This document shows positions 1 through 6,101 of a DNA stretch of 6,512 nucleotides, piece by piece. The position numbers and the translations under genes were made by a program. Each line of letters starts with the position of its first letter. The first letter of the stretch is position 1. Under the pieces are notes generated by a model, which ran no database searches, was not told the origin of the DNA, and worked only from the letters and a program-made list of their open reading frames with translations. Source of the DNA: Pirellulaceae bacterium (GTDB lineage: Bacteria > Planctomycetota > Planctomycetia > Pirellulales > Pirellulaceae); contig JADLDX010000042.1 of assembly GCA_020846515.1 (NCBI GenBank), forward strand, positions 1 to 6,512, written 5' to 3'.

Positions 1-16
1 CTTAATATGGGCCGAA

Positions 17-71
17 AACCGTGGGCTAGCGCCCTGCGGCTAATCAGCCGCAAGCGCCCTAGCGTCCGGTT
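17..71. repeat. Large imperfect palindrome downstream of the Hsp70 gene
   Basis: The core is a perfect 7-bp stem, TGCGGCT (35-41) and AGCCGCA (46-52), closing an AATC tetraloop. The pairing extends outwards with interruptions: GCGC 29-32 with 54-57, CTAG 26-29 with 59-62 (these share position 29, so only one register forms at a time), and AACCG 17-21 with CGGTT 67-71. As RNA this would be a long hairpin about 85 nt beyond the Hsp70 stop codon. It could be a transcription terminator or an mRNA 3'-end stabiliser, but on the minus strand it is followed only by TTTT and not by a real U-tract. It could equally be a dispersed intergenic palindromic (REP-like) element. The structure is seen directly; the role is inferred. 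Confidence 0.6.
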
Positions 72-115
72 GAGCCCGACTGAAGACCGACGCTGCAAGG
101 GACACGAATAACAAA

Positions 116-140
116 GAACCCCGAACCCCGAACCCCGAAC
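116..140. repeat. Short tandem heptamer array (GAACCCC)
   Basis: Three exact copies of GAACCCC (116-122, 123-129, 130-136) are followed by a partial GAAC (137-140). Further GAAC words sit at 144-148 and 151-154. The array ends 17 bp beyond the Hsp70 stop codon, between that gene and the palindrome. Nothing suggests that it codes for protein. It looks like a simple-sequence microsatellite and may vary in copy number between strains. Confidence 0.75.
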
Positions 141-157
141 TATGAACCAAGAACTTT

Positions 158-1993
158 TTATTGAAGATAGAATAGTAGGTCGTCCAGTTCGTCTTCTAAA
201 CCCGGCAGGAACTCGATTTGCTCGTCCTGCATGGCGCGCTCGATCTGTTCCAGTAACCGATCGACATCTTCGGCATCATCGCCTACCAGGCTTGGACGCA
301 GTTGCTTGGCTTTGTTGATCAGTTGGTTTAGCTTAGGCTGTTTCGAAGTCTCGGCACCGCTGTCCATGCGACTGAACTCGGTTACTTCGATCTCCTCCCC
401 GTCGCTCGTATCCGCGGCTGAACTGGCGACCCAAGCTCGGAATCCCTCGGATTGATTAAAGACGTTAGTCAGTCGCTCCTGTGACTCCTCGTGCGTCATC
501 GATTGATTGGTGCGCAGGGCGTTATGAATCTGCAAGGACTGCGCGATTCCACTGGCTCTTTCAATGGCCGTCACTTTCAAGATTCCATCGAGTGTCAATT
601 CAAAACGGACTAGAATAAAACCGTCCGCAGTACTGGAGGCATTTAATCCTTCTAAACGTAGAGTCCCGATCAGCGTATTGTGCGTCAGCTCATCACTTTC
701 ACCTTGGTAGACGTTGATTTCTACTACACTTTGATCGGGCGTGACAGTACGAAAAATATCCTCGAACCTGCAGGGCAGCGGGGAATTGCGAACCAGTAGA
801 CGCGCGTACACAAGCTTGGGGTTTGAATCATAGCTGTCCGTAGATAAGGCCTCGATGCCCAGTGTGTGTGTGGCCACATCGATCAGCACAGGTCCGACCG
901 CATGTCCGGCTTGCATGGCTCCCTGCGTCCCTGCACCTAGTGCCACGGCCAGGTCAGGGTTCACTGACCATTTCGGTTCCCGATGAAACTCTTCTCTCAA
1001 CAGCCGTTGAACCAGCGGCGTGCGCGTAGAGCCGCCAACCAAAATCAATTCGTCCAATTGGCTCATCGTCAAACCTGAATCTCGAATGGCTTCGTCGACG
1101 CATTCGATGGTTCGTTGAACCAGCGAAGCGATTAGCCGCTCATATTCATCACGTCCAACCGTTACATCCAACGACACGGACTCGCCATTGATCGTGGCAA
1201 TAAACTCTTCTGAAATTCGCACGGAACTGGCAGTTGACAGTTCGCATTTGGCTCGCTCGCAAGCCTGCATCAATCGCCAGCGTGTTGAACTGTGCTCGAG
1301 CAGATCGAACGTGTAAGCGTTCGAGAACTCGGCGGCCACGTGTTTAGCCAGCAGTTCATCGAAGTCGTCTCCACCCAGTCGCGTATCGCCTTTGCTACTG
1401 AGAACTTCGACAACGCCATCTTCGATACGCACGATAGAGACATCAAAGGTACCGCCACCCAGGTCGTATACAATCAAGTGCTTGCGTTCCGGAGTGCCGG
1501 CATGATACACCAGGCTGGCCGCAGTTGGTTCATTGATGATGCGTTCAACCTGTAGACCTGCCAGCGCCCCCGCCTCGCGCGTGGCTTGCCGTTGGTTTTC
1601 GTCGAAGAATGCGGGCACCGTAATGACCGCGCGCGTGACTTCACAGCCTAAACGAGTCTCAGCTCGCTGCTTCAAGCGGCGGAGGATCATCGCGCTGATT
1701 TCTTGCGGCGAAAACTTCTGATCGCCCAGCGACAACTGAACACTTTCCCCCATTCGCCGCTTTACAGAGCTTATGGTGCGTTCGGGGAACGCCGCCAATT
1801 GGTTTTTGGCGGCCTGGCCAACGATCAGTTTGTTGTCCAGCGTCAAGCCGACAATCGACGGCAAAATGGCTTCACCATCTTCGGATAAGACCTCTATCTT
1901 TCCGTCGATCAAAGTCGCCACGACGCTATTGGTAGTACCTAAGTCGATGCCGATGATCGGCGAGAGTTCTGTGTTCATGGTGTTCAAATTCAT
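158..1993 (-). CDS. Hsp70-family molecular chaperone (DnaK-like)
   Basis: This is a cytoplasmic ATP-driven chaperone of about 611 residues; E. coli DnaK has 638. Numbered from the ATG at 1993, the nucleotide-binding domain shows phosphate-1 loop IGIDLGTTNS (14-23), the catalytic-type lysine in VKRRMG (K78), VPAFFDENQRQAT (126-138), NEPTAA (154-159), phosphate-2 loop DLGGGTFD (177-184) and adenosine motif VGGSTR (319-324). A hydrophobic linker (about 369-374, VLIDV) leads to a substrate-binding beta domain (about 375-490). The rest is a poorly conserved, acidic lid ending in LEDELDDLLFYLQ, unlike the DnaK tail. All ATPase motifs look intact. The start is chosen because its ATG overlaps the upstream GrpE stop as ATGA, a translational coupling arrangement. 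A GTG at 2038 would need a 49-bp overlap and adds 15 residues outside the fold; the ATG at 1978 is also possible. No strong Shine-Dalgarno is visible. It is probably a specialised paralogue rather than the main DnaK. Confidence 0.95.
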   Translation of the reverse strand: MNLNTMNTELSPIIGIDLGTTNSVVATLIDGKIEVLSEDGEAILPSIVGLTLDNKLIVGQAAKNQLAAFPERTISSVKRRMGESVQLSLGDQKFSPQEISAMILRRLKQRAETRLGCEVTRAVITVPAFFDENQRQATREAGALAGLQVERIINEPTAASLVYHAGTPERKHLIVYDLGGGTFDVSIVRIEDGVVEVLSSKGDTRLGGDDFDELLAKHVAAEFSNAYTFDLLEHSSTRWRLMQACERAKCELSTASSVRISEEFIATINGESVSLDVTVGRDEYERLIASLVQRTIECVDEAIRDSGLTMSQLDELILVGGSTRTPLVQRLLREEFHREPKWSVNPDLAVALGAGTQGAMQAGHAVGPVLIDVATHTLGIEALSTDSYDSNPKLVYARLLVRNSPLPCRFEDIFRTVTPDQSVVEINVYQGESDELTHNTLIGTLRLEGLNASSTADGFILVRFELTLDGILKVTAIERASGIAQSLQIHNALRTNQSMTHEESQERLTNVFNQSEGFRAWVASSAADTSDGEEIEVTEFSRMDSGAETSKQPKLNQLINKAKQLRPSLVGDDAEDVDRLLEQIERAMQDEQIEFLPGLEDELDDLLFYLQ

Positions 1994-2763
1994 CTCGATA
2001 TTCGGACTTCGGCGCAACGCAACAGTTTTCCATTCCACATGTAGGCTGGTCGAAGCTGTTCGGCTACATGCGAACTCGGGTGGTCCAACGAGTCGATCAA
2101 ATCGATGGCGTGCATGATTTCTGCGTCGAAGGGCTTGCCCAGCACGTCAACTCGTTCCACTTGTCCCTGCTGCATTAATCGATGCACGCGCGTCAATAAC
2201 AGGGTCAGGCCTTGATGAGTGCTGTTGAGTTTCGATCGCAGCTGCAACGATTGTTGATCGATCAAGCGATTTGTCTGTTCCTGGCTCTCGATCAACTGCT
2301 GTCGAAAGCGGCCAAAAATAGCCGTTACCCAGCCGCGTATGAGCCATGGTACCTGGGACATCGTTTGGTCGAAGCTTGACAGGAGCGAGTTGGACGCCGG
2401 CCCCTGGCCGTGTGGGCTTGGAGAAGCGGGACCGGGCATCGCGTTGATCGCTCGGTCCAAACTTTCTTCAATCTCCGACAGCGCCTCGGCCAGTTTGCGG
2501 GCTACTGACTCGTGGCCACTGCCGCCCGACTGATTGCCGCCCGCTTGGCTGCTAGCCGCTTGATTGCCTGGGCCAGTCGAGTTGGCTGTGCTAGCGGCGA
2601 CTTGCTTCAAAGCCATTTGCCAACGACCATCCAACGCAGCCAATTGGTCAACCAAAGATTGTTGCAGGTCCCGGCCGCTGCGAATCTGCGTTTTCAATTC
2701 ATGTCGCAGAGCGGTGAAGGCGGCCACAATGTCTACTGCTCCAAGCAGCTCTTCGTCATTCAT
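1990..2763 (-). CDS. GrpE-family nucleotide exchange factor
   Basis: GrpE proteins release ADP from Hsp70 and so reset the chaperone cycle. Family membership rests on the C-terminal beta-wing domain (about residues 203-256): VDVLGKPFDAEIMHAI, then a segment ending YMWNGKLLRCAEVRIS, which follows the GrpE pattern of a Phe-Asp, His-Ala, Gly/Tyr and 'NGKLLR.A.V' ending. Before it comes a long predicted helix (about 128-200), suited to the GrpE dimer coiled coil. The N-terminal half is unusual: a helix-rich segment (1-57), a Ser/Gly/Asn/Gln-rich linker (60-84), a short amphipathic helix (85-108) and a Pro/Ser/Gly linker (109-127). At 257 residues it is longer than E. coli GrpE (197). Its ATG lies 8 nt inside the end of the J-like gene and its TGA overlaps the Hsp70 start by 4 nt, so it is very likely made with both and serves the adjacent Hsp70. 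The family call is secure; the pairing is inferred. Confidence 0.9.
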   Translation of the reverse strand: MNDEELLGAVDIVAAFTALRHELKTQIRSGRDLQQSLVDQLAALDGRWQMALKQVAASTANSTGPGNQAASSQAGGNQSGGSGHESVARKLAEALSEIEESLDRAINAMPGPASPSPHGQGPASNSLLSSFDQTMSQVPWLIRGWVTAIFGRFRQQLIESQEQTNRLIDQQSLQLRSKLNSTHQGLTLLLTRVHRLMQQGQVERVDVLGKPFDAEIMHAIDLIDSLDHPSSHVAEQLRPAYMWNGKLLRCAEVRISR

Positions 2764-3055
2764 GATTGCCGAGTGCCAGTAGGGCTTGAGTCTGAAAGCA
2801 GGGCCTTATACGATCGGCGATGCTCACCACTTCCTTCAAGTCCGGGGCCTCGCGGCAGTATCGCAAGATCGTGTTGGCCTGGATCAACGGATCCCCCAGC
2901 ATTTGATAGGCGGTGTGAATCTCGCGAAACTTTTCGCCGTCTCTGTCCGGCGGAAACTCTTTCACTTTGGCCAGATAAGCGGCGCGCATCGTGTCCGCAT
3001 CAGCGTTCGCGCTGATCCCCAACACCGCGTAAGGATCAATTTCGTAGTTCATCAT
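2756..3055 (-). CDS. Small J-domain-like protein with PPD in place of HPD
   Basis: J domains bind Hsp70 and trigger ATP hydrolysis. From the ATG at 3055 the product has 99 residues. DPYAVLGIS (about 6-15) is the usual J-domain opening, followed by helix II (about 20-34), the loop FPPDRDGEKF (about 34-43) and helix III with FREIHTAYQMLGDP. The diagnostic HPD tripeptide reads PPD (codons CCG CCG GAC at 2945-2953), so the essential histidine is absent. A tail of about 43 residues (from about 57) ends the protein with no zinc-finger or substrate-binding domain, so it is not a full DnaJ. Start choice: two adjacent ATGs at 3055 and 3052 lie just before the fold; a TTG at 3082 would add nine residues but shows no ribosome-binding site. 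The gene lies 36 nt after the TPR gene and overlaps the GrpE start by 8 nt. It is probably the J partner or a regulatory J-like scaffold of the operon's Hsp70. Confidence 0.85.
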   Translation of the reverse strand: MMNYEIDPYAVLGISANADADTMRAAYLAKVKEFPPDRDGEKFREIHTAYQMLGDPLIQANTILRYCREAPDLKEVVSIADRIRPCFQTQALLALGNHE

Positions 3056-3091
3056 GGAACACTTGGAAGATATGGAAGCCAATAGTGGACG

Positions 3092-5917
3092 TTACGTTGG
3101 TTTATGGTGATTTGGTGCATGGCCAGATTTTTGATTGGCAGGGTCTTGGTTGGATGCTGCTCGTTGATCGACATCCAGCGAGCCAAATAGGCTCGCCGGG
3201 TCCACACCGGACGCCAACGCCGCAATCTGCTCCAATAGTTCTGGATCCAAGTGGGCCATTTCGTCCTGGATGTGCATCAAAGACGGGTCCATCTGGCTAG
3301 CCATCATTCCAAGAAGCTCCTGGAACGCAGCGGCCAATTCATTAGGGCTTAACTTCGCCAGCTCTTGTTTCATGCGTGCTAACTCCTTTTCTTCTTCAGC
3401 GCTTATGAAAGAAGAACCAGGTGCTGGTCGACTGGAACTTGATGGACTGGGTGCTTTTGGACTGGGTGCTGTTGGACTGGGTGCTGTTGGACCAGCTGCT
3501 GGGGCGTCGCTGGCACGCGACCGTCCGGGCATCCCCGCTGATGAATTGGCGGTCGATTTTTCACGCGACTTTGATCGAGCCTGTTCGGCCTCGGCTGCGG
3601 CTCGCTTGGCGCGGCAATTCACACAGTCGCACTGCGCGTCTAGGAAATCATCATCATCGTCAAAATCCTCATCGTCAAAATCTTCGTCGTCGTCGTCCAT
3701 GTCCGCAGCGGCTGACCAGCCCGTCGACTTACGCTGCGAAGAGCGGGCCAACATCTCATCATGTAGTTTCTTCGCCGTTGTAGCGATTTGATCGTAACGA
3801 AATCGATAGTATGCATCCAATTCACGATCGGCCTGCTGCCTGACTGCGAGGATTAAACTTTCTAGATCGCGAAGGTAAAACGCGTTATTCTTCAGCAGGC
3901 AATTGAGGTAGGCAGCAGAGGCTTGCGGGCAGGTGTCTGCCATTCGTCTGCACCACGAAGGCGGCTGGTAGGCGTTAGTCCAAAAGCCGTGGCTGGCCAC
4001 CCAATCGAAAGCTCGTGCAGCCAACGGTTGCATCTCAGCATTCGGCTCATTTCGTAGTCTCTCACATAATTCTTTGCCAAGCTTGTTCGCCTGTAATCGG
4101 TAAGCTTTATGCTCTAAGCCAACTCGTTTGAGGTCCCACATAAAACTGGCGATGCCCATCAAATCCACGGTCGTTATCGCAGAGACCTTGGCTAAATGAC
4201 CGTCTACTTTGGTTCGGAACACCTTGAGCTCGGCGGCCGGCAGGTTCATAACCTGCAACGCTGCAAAGGTCATGAAATCACCAACAGTGTCACTGACTTG
4301 AGCGTCCAGTCGAGCCGCCGCATCTATTTGCTCAAATCCCGCTCGATCGCCTTGCCGTAACTTTAGTGCTGCCTGCAAGAATCTGACCCACGTTTTAGGC
4401 AGCCAGATGGGCCATGCCTTGATGGCTTCATTCAGCGGTTGATCTAGCGATGCCAGGGCTGATTTCAGCCTGCTCTGGTGCAACACTTCGCGAAGCTTGA
4501 CCTTCCAAGGCAAGGCCTTGGCCAGCGGACTATCCAATCGCTGGTCAACCAGTGTGGCCACCAATTTCTTGACATCATCCAGTTTGTTGTCATGAAAGTA
4601 GTAGTCGATCAGCTCTAAAGTGATTTCAGCGTCGTCGGGCAGGTTGTCGACAAAGTTGCGTTTGGCGGCCCATGACGCCTTGATCAATCGATCTTTTGCC
4701 GCCTTGCTCAGCGTATGATCGGCCAGCGCCCGTTCGTAAGTAGACAAGAGCAGTTCGTGGGCACGCCGATTCTTGGGGTACGCTTTAATGGCTTCCTGAA
4801 ATAGCTTAACCGCTGCTGTCAAATCTCCCGCTTTACGGAAGTAATTGGCAAACCATCCGCCTTCTGCAGGCATGAGCGTCCTGCCCAGTATGCACAGCAA
4901 ATTGCTGGTCAAAGCCTTTTGGACCGGTTTGATAATGCTCGTGATCTTCGGCAATTCTTCGTTGATGTACTTTCTAAGCGATGCCTCGGTTTCGTCGTTT
5001 TCATCACTTAGGAGTTGCCGGTATAATTCGTGAAGGGTCCAGCTTGGATCGAATGCCGGACCGCGTTGCAGGGTTCGGAGGGCCCGAAAAGTCTCCTGCT
5101 CCGCCTCGTCTGCCGCTAAACGCGCACAGGCTTGTGCGAATTGGCTGATGAAATGACCATCGAACTTCCGGTAGTCATCCAAAAGGCTGCGAAGCATAGA
5201 CGCTTGCAACACAGAGAATCTCACCTCTGGATCACGGTGCCGGCACTTCAGGATTTTCTCAACCGACGTCAAGACGGCCGGTCGCTGGTTCATTTGCCGA
5301 GCTCGCTGAACTATGAGGTCCTTGACCTTCAAGCCCGGCAGCAACGTATCCGTAGACGCTGCAATTGTTGACGGAGCAATTGTTGCAGACGATTCAGGGG
5401 ATGAAGAGGTCGGTGAAGCGATTGTTGAAGCGGTCTGTGAAGCGTTCGATACGCCAGCGCTTGTCGATTCAGCCAGCCATAAGGCCTTGGCAATGCGAGC
5501 CGGACGACGACCGATGTCCAGGCGTGACCAGTTGGCCTGCGCGGTGGCCTGATCGCGTTGGTAAAAAGCAGCCAAACCCCTAATAAACAATCGCCACTCG
5601 GCGTAGGGACTGCTGCGCGGGATCACACTAATACCGTTGAGCGCCGATCCAAACTCACCGCGCTCCAGGAGCGCCAAGGCTTGTTGAATCAGCCCACATT
5701 CGCTCTGACCAGTCGAAGATAACGTCGCCGCGACGCTCGGGTTAAAGATGGCCACGTCCACGGCAGGCTCGTCAGGACTTGGCGCAGGTTTAATGAACAG
5801 CGCTTCAACGCGCATCGGTTTGGCAATGACGGTGGCTGCTTGCCCTTTTTTCTCTAGCCGTTTCTTGAGCTGCTTGCGAAGCTGATTTTTATTGTTCTTC
5901 GACTTGCGAGAGCTCAT
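3092..5917 (-). CDS. Large TPR-like repeat protein with acidic, CxCxxC and APSP-repeat segments
   Basis: No named family was recognised for this 941-residue protein. It starts with a Lys/Arg-rich segment (1-25) and has no signal peptide or membrane span, so it is probably cytoplasmic. A helical pair around 74-148 is followed by a Ser/Thr/Ala linker (151-193). A long helical-repeat region (about 200-720) includes a convincing TPR-like unit at about 355-398 (FRKAGDLTAAVKLFQEAIKA) and a weaker one at about 435-465. TPR folds usually mediate protein-protein contacts. The C-terminal third is a mosaic: an Asp-rich tract (739-760), a C-x-C-x-x-C motif (C763, C765, C768), a basic Ala/Arg/Lys stretch (769-788), tandem APSP repeats (812-826) and a helical end (838-911) rich in Met, Leu and Glu. 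The ATG at 5917 follows a weak purine run (GGGAACGGAA). As first gene of the operon it may be a scaffold, adaptor or client of the chaperones downstream; this is inference from position only. Confidence 0.8.
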   Translation of the reverse strand: MSSRKSKNNKNQLRKQLKKRLEKKGQAATVIAKPMRVEALFIKPAPSPDEPAVDVAIFNPSVAATLSSTGQSECGLIQQALALLERGEFGSALNGISVIPRSSPYAEWRLFIRGLAAFYQRDQATAQANWSRLDIGRRPARIAKALWLAESTSAGVSNASQTASTIASPTSSSPESSATIAPSTIAASTDTLLPGLKVKDLIVQRARQMNQRPAVLTSVEKILKCRHRDPEVRFSVLQASMLRSLLDDYRKFDGHFISQFAQACARLAADEAEQETFRALRTLQRGPAFDPSWTLHELYRQLLSDENDETEASLRKYINEELPKITSIIKPVQKALTSNLLCILGRTLMPAEGGWFANYFRKAGDLTAAVKLFQEAIKAYPKNRRAHELLLSTYERALADHTLSKAAKDRLIKASWAAKRNFVDNLPDDAEITLELIDYYFHDNKLDDVKKLVATLVDQRLDSPLAKALPWKVKLREVLHQSRLKSALASLDQPLNEAIKAWPIWLPKTWVRFLQAALKLRQGDRAGFEQIDAAARLDAQVSDTVGDFMTFAALQVMNLPAAELKVFRTKVDGHLAKVSAITTVDLMGIASFMWDLKRVGLEHKAYRLQANKLGKELCERLRNEPNAEMQPLAARAFDWVASHGFWTNAYQPPSWCRRMADTCPQASAAYLNCLLKNNAFYLRDLESLILAVRQQADRELDAYYRFRYDQIATTAKKLHDEMLARSSQRKSTGWSAAADMDDDDEDFDDEDFDDDDDFLDAQCDCVNCRAKRAAAEAEQARSKSREKSTANSSAGMPGRSRASDAPAAGPTAPSPTAPSPKAPSPSSSSRPAPGSSFISAEEEKELARMKQELAKLSPNELAAAFQELLGMMASQMDPSLMHIQDEMAHLDPELLEQIAALASGVDPASLFGSLDVDQRAASNQDPANQKSGHAPNHHKPT
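3444..3488 (-). repeat. Three tandem 15-bp units encoding APSPx repeats
   Basis: Three head-to-tail 15-bp units (3444-3458, 3459-3473, 3474-3488) lie inside the TPR gene. Two are identical and the third differs at one base. They encode APSPT, APSPK and APSPS (residues 812-826), a flexible Pro/Ser linker. Exact unit length and near identity suggest recent expansion by slippage and possible length variation between strains. Confidence 0.85.
3614..3703 (-). other. Asp-rich tract and CxCxxC motif within the TPR protein
   Basis: This stretch encodes residues 739-768. It contains two tandem DEDFD units (residues 744-753), made by two 15-bp repeats at 3659-3688 that differ at two bases, and then C-D-C-V-N-C (residues 763-768, nt 3614-3631). 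The three closely spaced cysteines next to a strongly acidic run, followed by a basic stretch, suggest a possible metal-binding or redox site. With only three cysteines, a complete zinc site would need another ligand or dimerisation. The function is unknown. Confidence 0.6.
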
Positions 5918-6001
5918 TTTGCAGATTCCGTTCCCAAGTGACCTTTGGCGATCAAGTGCCCATCTAAGTTACCCAGAACGCTCAGGACTGACTACGGGGG
6001 G

Positions 6002-6025
6002 CCTATGATTACCATCGCCCATAGG
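6002..6025. repeat. Inverted repeat in the divergent promoter region
   Basis: CCTATG (6002-6007) and CATAGG (6020-6025) are perfect inverted copies separated by 12 bp. Their centres are 18 bp apart, close to two helical turns, which suits a dimeric regulator. The repeat lies just upstream of the possible pyrF -10 (6045-6050), so it could be an operator affecting either or both genes. A 6-bp stem can also occur by chance; no known regulator is recognised. Confidence 0.35.
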
Positions 6026-6061
6026 AGTCGTGTCGAGAAATATGTATGATGCGCCGCTACG

Positions 6062-6079
6062 GAATTTCCCCCGAATTTC
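6062..6079 (+). repeat. Direct repeat GAATTTC in the pyrF leader
   Basis: GAATTTC occurs at 6062-6068 and 6073-6079, 11 bp apart, about one helical turn. The copies lie between the possible pyrF -10 and its start codon. They could be a protein-binding pair or chance AT-rich words. Confidence 0.3.
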
Positions 6080-6101
6080 ACAAGATTTCTAGATCGAACT
6101 C

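Larger units (their letters stand above)
5918..6101. promoter_or_regulatory. Divergent intergenic region between the chaperone operon and pyrF
   Basis: These 184 bp separate two divergent start codons and so should hold both promoters. For the minus-strand operon a weak sigma70-like pair is TAGTCA (complement of 5989-5994), a 17-bp spacer and TAACTT (complement of 5966-5971). For pyrF, TATGAT at 6045-6050 matches five of six bases of the -10 consensus but has no recognisable -35. Neither pair is strong. No CIRCE operator (TTAGCACTC-N9-GAGTGCTAA) is present, and no convincing sigma32-type pair was seen. An inverted repeat at 6002-6025 and a direct repeat at 6062-6079 are listed separately. Confidence 0.4.

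Noticed and set aside
1..157. CRISPR-like or coding content in the left edge
   Set aside because: The repeats are a single palindrome and a 7-bp tandem array without spacers, and no credible coding frame was seen.
1994..2038. N-terminal extension of Hsp70 from a GTG at 2038
   Set aside because: It would overlap the GrpE gene by 49 bp and add residues outside the Hsp70 fold, while the ATG at 1993 gives a standard ATGA overlap.
2512..3015. Plus-strand open frame of 167 codons
   Set aside because: It lies antisense across the well-supported J-like and GrpE genes, and its translation has no family resemblance.
3056..3082. N-terminal extension of the J-like protein from a TTG at 3082
   Set aside because: It has a rare start codon and no ribosome-binding site, and the two ATGs at 3055 and 3052 lie directly before the conserved J-domain opening.
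3270..3791. Plus-strand open frame of 173 codons with Ser/Lys-rich runs
   Set aside because: It is antisense to the low-complexity part of the TPR gene; its serine runs are simply the complement of Asp codons, and it has no recognisable domain.
5959..5968. Possible sigma32 -10 element (CCCATCTA) on the plus strand
   Set aside because: No matching -35 (CTTGAA-like) lies at the right distance upstream, and it points towards pyrF rather than the chaperone operon.
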